From NCBI RefSeq assembly GCF_003402415.2, contig NZ_AP036014.1, forward strand, positions 1,550,001 to 1,614,000: a stretch of 64,000 bases of DNA, read 5' to 3'. The notes below the pieces were generated by a model. The model had not been told where the DNA came from. It worked only from the letters and a program-made list of their open reading frames with translations, and did no database searches. Source of the DNA: Cupidesulfovibrio sp000226255 (lineage in GTDB: Bacteria; Desulfobacterota; Desulfovibrionia; Desulfovibrionales; Desulfovibrionaceae). Shown piece after piece: positions 60,701-64,000 of this stretch; position 1 is the stretch's first letter, and every line of letters starts with the position of its first letter. The translations under genes and the position numbers were made by a program.

Positions 60701-61000
60701 CTTGAGGGCGGTGGCCCCCACGTGTCTGCACACCCCGGAGAACGAGTCCGGGCAGTTGCAATGGTACGCGGTGGTGCCCTCGCCAAGGCTGATGGACAGC
60801 CTGGGCGAATATATCTGGAAGTCTTCCCCCTGGATGCTCCCTTCGACTTCCCAATAGCCGTCGGCCTTCTTCAGGCTCAGCTTCTGGACGCCGCCTTCGG
60901 CGAGGATGTCCTGCGACCCGTCCAGGATGTATTCCGGGATGGAATCATGGACGAAGTCCTGCAGGAGCGAACGGACGGATTGCTCCTCGTTCAGTTCCAT
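57791..61000 (-). CDS. SWIM-SNF2 helicase-like ATPase
   Basis: 1,069-aa bacterial SNF2-family ATPase. Order: a SWIM zinc finger (Cys81-x-Cys83, Cys91-x-His93 in CNCPDSFSGVCRHVG), a long middle region without a recognised domain, then the SNF2 motor: Walker A in GILADEMGLGKTIQTLSFIQHM (about 630-645), the DEAQ box ILDEAQNIKN (about 728), SGTPIENNLFELWSLFEFLMPGFLG, and the helicase C domain KVLVFSQFVQMLHIIRSWL...SLKAGGTGLNLTSADYVIHYDPWWNPAVESQATDRTHRIGQTR. No restriction, phage-defence or RNA polymerase-specific (RapA) domains are seen. Start ATG 61000 chosen; the frame runs 33 codons further upstream. Confidence 0.9.
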   Translation of the reverse strand: MELNEEQSVRSLLQDFVHDSIPEYILDGSQDILAEGGVQKLSLKKADGYWEVEGSIQGEDFQIYSPRLSISLGEGTTAYHCNCPDSFSGVCRHVGATALKMLSTLDTRPGGEEPARPKTEWRQNFRAFFSTAIEPEAGQHYLIFRFHPEPGRLLVSLFRGRQNKSGLSTVHNEITLEQILRNPDWCELSPQLAQVAQQIGQIVDYYGHRIEVPDGLLTWFLWAIRNEYYLFWGDTDQPCRIERTSMRLKLKPQLADDGLSFDVMLHREGKQPFSIIGSEVTFHGQMPLWVCWNKGFYPVHTSLNSQLVQDLVRQPPVIPQEDISEFLDRVWTKLPTSDLYGQEEFLKHMEPIFQPATYNPKLFLDEEGSLLTLEIQNIYETVHGEFYLPGPNPDFQTGSYTIDGHTCLIRRHQEEEASLTALLAEMRFQPRSNRMWFLEPEEAINFLLDAYPKLVELYRVYGEKALSRYKVRLSQPIITAKVESSEEDKWFSLDITVEYDGQKVPIDKIWKAWSQGKRYVQLKDGSYTSLPEAWLKRIAHKLQALGLDPEKPPQKQFQQFEAPVLDSLLDDLPDAQTDPFWNSLRDKIRNFREIRPIDPPKGLTASLRGYQQQGLSYLNFLREYGFGGILADEMGLGKTIQTLSFIQHMVERGAEGPNLIVVPTSVLPNWDREAQKFVPELRRLIIYGTRREGMFRRIDESDLVVTTYALLRRDLEELQEHEFNSIILDEAQNIKNPNTITARSVRRINARMRLCLSGTPIENNLFELWSLFEFLMPGFLGSQHAFQRGIIKPIKDGDSETLDYLRTRVRPFILRRTKSEVAKDLPPKIENTYYCALAEEQAELYTALARKLKEQVMADVDEKGIAKSQMSILDALLKLRQICCHPRLLKLDMPGLTTNLPSGKFDAFKDMITDIVEEGHKVLVFSQFVQMLHIIRSWLQINAIPFCYLDGTSKDRFEQVDRFNNTPEIPIFLISLKAGGTGLNLTSADYVIHYDPWWNPAVESQATDRTHRIGQTRQVFSYKLICENTVEEKILKLQDMKRGVAEAIIPGQEAWKSLTREDLEMLFDV

Positions 61001-61278
61001 ATGCTCGTGTGCTCCTCTGGAGTCGCAACCGGAAGGGGAGGCGCGCGGCCGAATGCAGGCGGGGCGCGCTTCGTGTGTGTCCCCCCGTACGAAGCGCAAT
61101 TGACTAGTTTAGTCCAAAATTGCGCCATTATCAATAGCTGGGGCGTTTGCTCACGGCGCTGGACAATGATATCCAACGCGCTCGGGGTGGTTCCGGCGCG
61201 CCACGCGCGGGAATGCGCCCATGCTATCGTGAAATCATACCCCATCCACGGGAATAGGCAATAGCCGGAGGCAAACGC

Positions 61279-63009
61279 ATGACCCGCACCACCCCGCCCG
61301 CGCCGCGCGCCGCGCGCCAGGGCGCATTCCCCATCGCCCTGCTTGCCGCGCTGCTGCTGTGCCTGCTGCTGTCCGCCTGCGGCGATTCCGCCCCCCAAGG
61401 CGGCAAGGACGGCGACAAGGCCGCCGCCAACGCCACTGCCGCCGGGGGCAACGCCACCCTCCCGCAGGGCGCGCCCGGGGAGCCAGTGACCGGCGACCGG
61501 ATCATCCTCGGCACCATCGGCGAACCGTCCAACCTCCTGCCGTTCATCGCCTCGGACGCCTCGTCGCACGAGGTCAGCGACCAGATCTTCGTGGCGGCCC
61601 TGCGTTACGACAAGGACCTGAACATCGAGAAGTGGGCCGCCGCCTCGTACGAGGTGCTGGAAAACGGCACCCTGTTGCGCTTCACCCTGCGCGACGACAT
61701 CCGCTGGGAGGACGGCAAGCCCCTGACCGCCGACGACGTGGAGTTCACCTACAAGCTGATGGTGGACCCCAAGACCCCCACCCCCTACGCGGAGGACTAC
61801 CTGGCCATCAAGGAGTTCCGCAAGACGGGGCCGCTCTCGTTCGAGGTGCGCTACGCGAGGCCCTTCGCCCGTTCGCTGATCACCTGGATGCACGGCATCA
61901 TGCCCAGACACCTGCTGGAAGGGCAGGACCTGATGAACACGCCCCTGTCGCGCAAGCCCGTGGGCGCGGGGCCGTACCGGCTGAAGGAATGGGAGGCGGG
62001 CACCCGCCTGACGCTGGAGGCCAGCCCCACGTACTTTCTGGGCCGCCCCTACATCGACGAGGTGGTCTACCGGGTCATCCCCGACCTTTCCACCATGTTC
62101 CTGGAACTGAAGGCCCAGCGCCTGGACATGATGAACCTGAGCCCGCAGCAGTACCTGCACCAGACCAACGGGGCCGAATGGGACATGGCCTGGCGCAAGT
62201 TCCAGTATCTGTCCTTCGGCTACAGCTACCTTGGCTACAACCTGTCGCTGCCCATGTTCAAGGACGTGAAGGTGCGCCAGGCCCTGGCTTGCGCCATAGA
62301 CCGCAAGGCGCTGGTGGCCGGGGTGCTGCTGGGGCAGGGCATGCCCACCGTGGGGCCGTACAAGCCCGGCACCTGGGTATACAATGACAAAATTGATGAT
62401 TATCCGTATGATGCTGCCAAGGCCAGGGAACTGCTGGCCCAGGCAGGCTGGGCCGACACCAACGGCGACGGCCTTCTGGACAGGGACGGCGCGCCGTTCG
62501 CGTTCACCATCCTGACCAACCAGGGCAACGACCAGCGCATCAAGGCGGCCACCATCATCCAGAGCCAACTCAAGGCCGTGGGCATCGACGTGAAGATCCG
62601 CACGGTGGAATGGGCGGCCTTCATCAAGGAATTCGTGGACAAGGGGCGCTTTGACGCCGTGCTGCTGGGCTGGAACATTTTGCAGGACCCGGACCTGTAC
62701 GACGTGTGGCATTCGTCCAAGGCGGTGCCCGGCGGGCTGAACTTCGTGGGCTACAAGAACCCGGAAGTGGACGACCTGCTGGAGCGCGCCCGCTCCACCT
62801 TCGACCAGGCCGAGCGCAAGAAGCTGTACGACCGGTTCCAGGAAATCCTGCACCGCGACCAGCCGTACTGCTTCCTGTACGTGCCCTATTCGCTGCCCAT
62901 CGTCAGTTCACGCTTCCAGGGGCTGGAACCCGCGCCGGCGGGGCTGACTCACAACTTCACCCGCTGGTGGACCCCGAGGGAGCAGCAGCGGTATCGCATG
63001 CAGCAGTAG
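61279..63009 (+). CDS. ABC transporter substrate-binding lipoprotein (peptide/nickel type)
   Basis: 576-aa SBP_bac_5-family lipoprotein, the extracytoplasmic receptor of an oligopeptide, dipeptide or nickel ABC importer. Signal peptide with lipobox LSAC, Cys34 being the lipidated residue. Mature features are RFTLRDDIRWEDGKPLTADDVEFTYKLMVDPKT, GAGPYRLKEWEAGTRLTLEASPTYFLGRPYIDEVVYRVIPD and QALACAIDRKALVAGVLLGQGMPTVGP, characteristic of the family. Start ATG 61279 follows GGAGG. No permease or ATPase genes follow within the window; the next gene is relA/spoT, so it may be an orphan receptor. Confidence 0.93.
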   Translation: MTRTTPPAPRAARQGAFPIALLAALLLCLLLSACGDSAPQGGKDGDKAAANATAAGGNATLPQGAPGEPVTGDRIILGTIGEPSNLLPFIASDASSHEVSDQIFVAALRYDKDLNIEKWAAASYEVLENGTLLRFTLRDDIRWEDGKPLTADDVEFTYKLMVDPKTPTPYAEDYLAIKEFRKTGPLSFEVRYARPFARSLITWMHGIMPRHLLEGQDLMNTPLSRKPVGAGPYRLKEWEAGTRLTLEASPTYFLGRPYIDEVVYRVIPDLSTMFLELKAQRLDMMNLSPQQYLHQTNGAEWDMAWRKFQYLSFGYSYLGYNLSLPMFKDVKVRQALACAIDRKALVAGVLLGQGMPTVGPYKPGTWVYNDKIDDYPYDAAKARELLAQAGWADTNGDGLLDRDGAPFAFTILTNQGNDQRIKAATIIQSQLKAVGIDVKIRTVEWAAFIKEFVDKGRFDAVLLGWNILQDPDLYDVWHSSKAVPGGLNFVGYKNPEVDDLLERARSTFDQAERKKLYDRFQEILHRDQPYCFLYVPYSLPIVSSRFQGLEPAPAGLTHNFTRWWTPREQQRYRMQQ

Positions 63010-63202
63010 GGTATTGATTCCAAGGATTTTTTCAGAAACAGCCCATTAAGAAGTATATTCGGCTTCCTCCTCCGCACCCGGCCCCGCACCCGGCCCCGCC
63101 GCCGGGTGCGCGCGGTTTCGCGTCACCGGTCGGCGGGAACACACAGCCAACTCCGGCCATGGCGGCAGTCCGCCGTGGCCGACATACACAGGCCCGAACC
63201 GC

Positions 63203-64000
63203 ATGATCCGCATCCAGGACGTTCTCGACAAGGTGGCGTCGGTCAACAAGGACGCCGACCTTGCCCTCATCCAGAAGGCCTACGTGTACGCGGCCGCCGC
63301 GCACGCGGGCCAGACGCGCCTTTCGGGCGAACCCTACCTGTCGCACCCGCTGGCGGTGGCCTATTCGCTGGCCGAGATGCGCTTCGACGAGGCGGCCATC
63401 GCCGCCGGTCTGCTGCACGACACGGTGGAAGACACCACCGTGAGCATCGAGGACATCGACACCCTGTTCGGCGAGGAAGTGGCCGACGTGGTGGATGGCG
63501 TCACCAAGATCAGCCAGATGACCTTCGAGAGCAAGGAAGAGGCCCAGGCAGAGAACATCCGCAAGATGATCCTGGCCATGGCGCACGACATCCGCGTGCT
63601 CATCGTGAAGCTGGCCGACCGCCTGCACAACATGCGCACCCTGGACTTCCAGAAGCCGCACAAGCAGAAGCTGATCGCCCAGGAAACCATGGACATCTAC
63701 GCCCCGCTGGCCAACCGGCTGGGGCTGCACCGCATCAAGCTGGAACTGGAAGACCTCAGCTTCCGCTACGAGAAGCCCGACGTCTACGCCCAGATCAACG
63801 AATGGCTGGACACCAACCAGGTGGTGGAAAGCCACTACATCGAGCGGGTCATCACCCGCATCAAGGAGATTCTGGACAAGAACGAGGTCAAGGGCGAGGT
63901 GCGCGGGCGCATCAAGCACAAGTACAGCATCTACAAGAAGATGGTGCAGCAGGACCTGACGCTGGACGACATGCACGACATCATCGCCTTCCGGGTGATC
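63203..64000 (+). CDS. RelA/SpoT (p)ppGpp synthetase/hydrolase, N-terminal part
   Basis: First 266 codons of a Rel/SpoT protein cut by the window end. The N-terminal HD hydrolase domain includes YLSHPLAVAYSLAEM, AGLLHDTVEDT (His72-Asp73) and IVKLADRLHNMRTL, so the (p)ppGpp hydrolase half looks intact. The start of the synthetase domain is visible (GRIKHKYSIYKKMVQQ...DIIAFRVI). This points to the bifunctional stringent-response enzyme rather than RelA alone. ATG 63203; upstream bases 63010-63202 hold GC-rich hairpins (for example 63086-63109) but no gene. Confidence 0.95.
   Translation, partial: MIRIQDVLDKVASVNKDADLALIQKAYVYAAAAHAGQTRLSGEPYLSHPLAVAYSLAEMRFDEAAIAAGLLHDTVEDTTVSIEDIDTLFGEEVADVVDGVTKISQMTFESKEEAQAENIRKMILAMAHDIRVLIVKLADRLHNMRTLDFQKPHKQKLIAQETMDIYAPLANRLGLHRIKLELEDLSFRYEKPDVYAQINEWLDTNQVVESHYIERVITRIKEILDKNEVKGEVRGRIKHKYSIYKKMVQQDLTLDDMHDIIAFRVI

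Noticed and set aside
61001..61099. Upstream start of the SNF2 gene at 61099.
   Set aside because: The extra 33 residues are Arg/Pro-rich and unlike the family; ATG 61000 is preferred.
57680..61264. Long plus-strand open frame opposite the SNF2 gene.
   Set aside because: Antisense shadow of the SNF2 gene, which has clear motifs; the plus-strand translation has no recognisable domain.
63010..63202. A gene or mobile element between the binding lipoprotein and relA/spoT.
   Set aside because: Only short GC-rich hairpins and direct CACCCGGCCCCG repeats are visible; no frame or terminal repeats.

Overview
This window looks like a chromosomal segment of a sulfate-reducing Desulfovibrionaceae bacterium (Desulfovibrio / Nitratidesulfovibrio type). 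That is inference from high GC, very strong third-position GC bias (which produces long meaningless antisense frames), and gene content: a fused alpha-beta acetyl-CoA carboxyltransferase with its own biotin carboxylase and carrier protein, a lone STT3-type oligosaccharyltransferase, a ThiSGHFE cluster with a short ThiF, and a SorC-type regulator coupled to glpD. No phage, insertion sequence, CRISPR array, rRNA or tRNA was seen.

Layout. 0.36-6.1 kb: STT3/PglB-like oligosaccharyltransferase, RlmH, YrdC/Sua5, a family 9 glycosyltransferase and a NUDIX hydrolase; a perfect-looking sigma-54 promoter followed almost at once by a terminator lies at 4.2 kb. 6.3-9.8 kb: glycogen synthase and branching enzyme, followed by three related hairpin repeats. 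10.3-17.6 kb: isoaspartyl peptidase, pdxA, a hydantoinase/oxoprolinase-like protein, a secreted NagZ-like glycosidase, trmL and cobD/cbiB, many of them overlapping or tightly spaced. 17.8-25.2 kb: DksA/TraR zinc finger, CorC-like membrane protein, HI0933-type flavoprotein, YheT-type hydrolase, a small unknown protein and TypA/BipA (TTG start).

25.4-29.1 kb is a minus-strand operon of six genes (small thioredoxin, DGC-domain protein, DUF2703 protein, periplasmic thioredoxin, CcdA-like protein, ArsP/SO_0444-type permease). It looks like a thiol-redox-coupled metal or metalloid efflux module without an adjacent regulator. A roughly 0.8 kb AT-richer gene-free stretch with palindromes lies upstream. 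29.9-32.9 kb: purine nucleoside phosphorylase, motA, motB and a PilZ protein. 33.0-38.0 kb: an acetyl-CoA carboxylase operon with unusual active-site and biotinylation motifs. 38.3-44.6 kb: ssb, then glycerol use (SorC regulator, glpD, glpF, glpK).

44.7-50.1 kb: two AraC regulators paired with two transporters (SBF/bile-acid type and EamA type), and a UspA protein. 50.3-54.8 kb: thiamine synthesis under two tandem TPP riboswitches, each followed by a terminator-like hairpin, with a 130-nt nested inverted repeat between thiF and thiE. 55.0-57.5 kb: two paralogous acidic EF-hand proteins. 57.8-61.0 kb: a SWIM-SNF2 helicase. 61.3-64.0 kb: a peptide-type ABC transporter binding lipoprotein and the 5' part of a RelA/SpoT gene cut by the window edge.

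Start codons were chosen from ribosome binding sites, family length and overlap with upstream genes. Functions are assigned from motifs read by eye; no database search was run.
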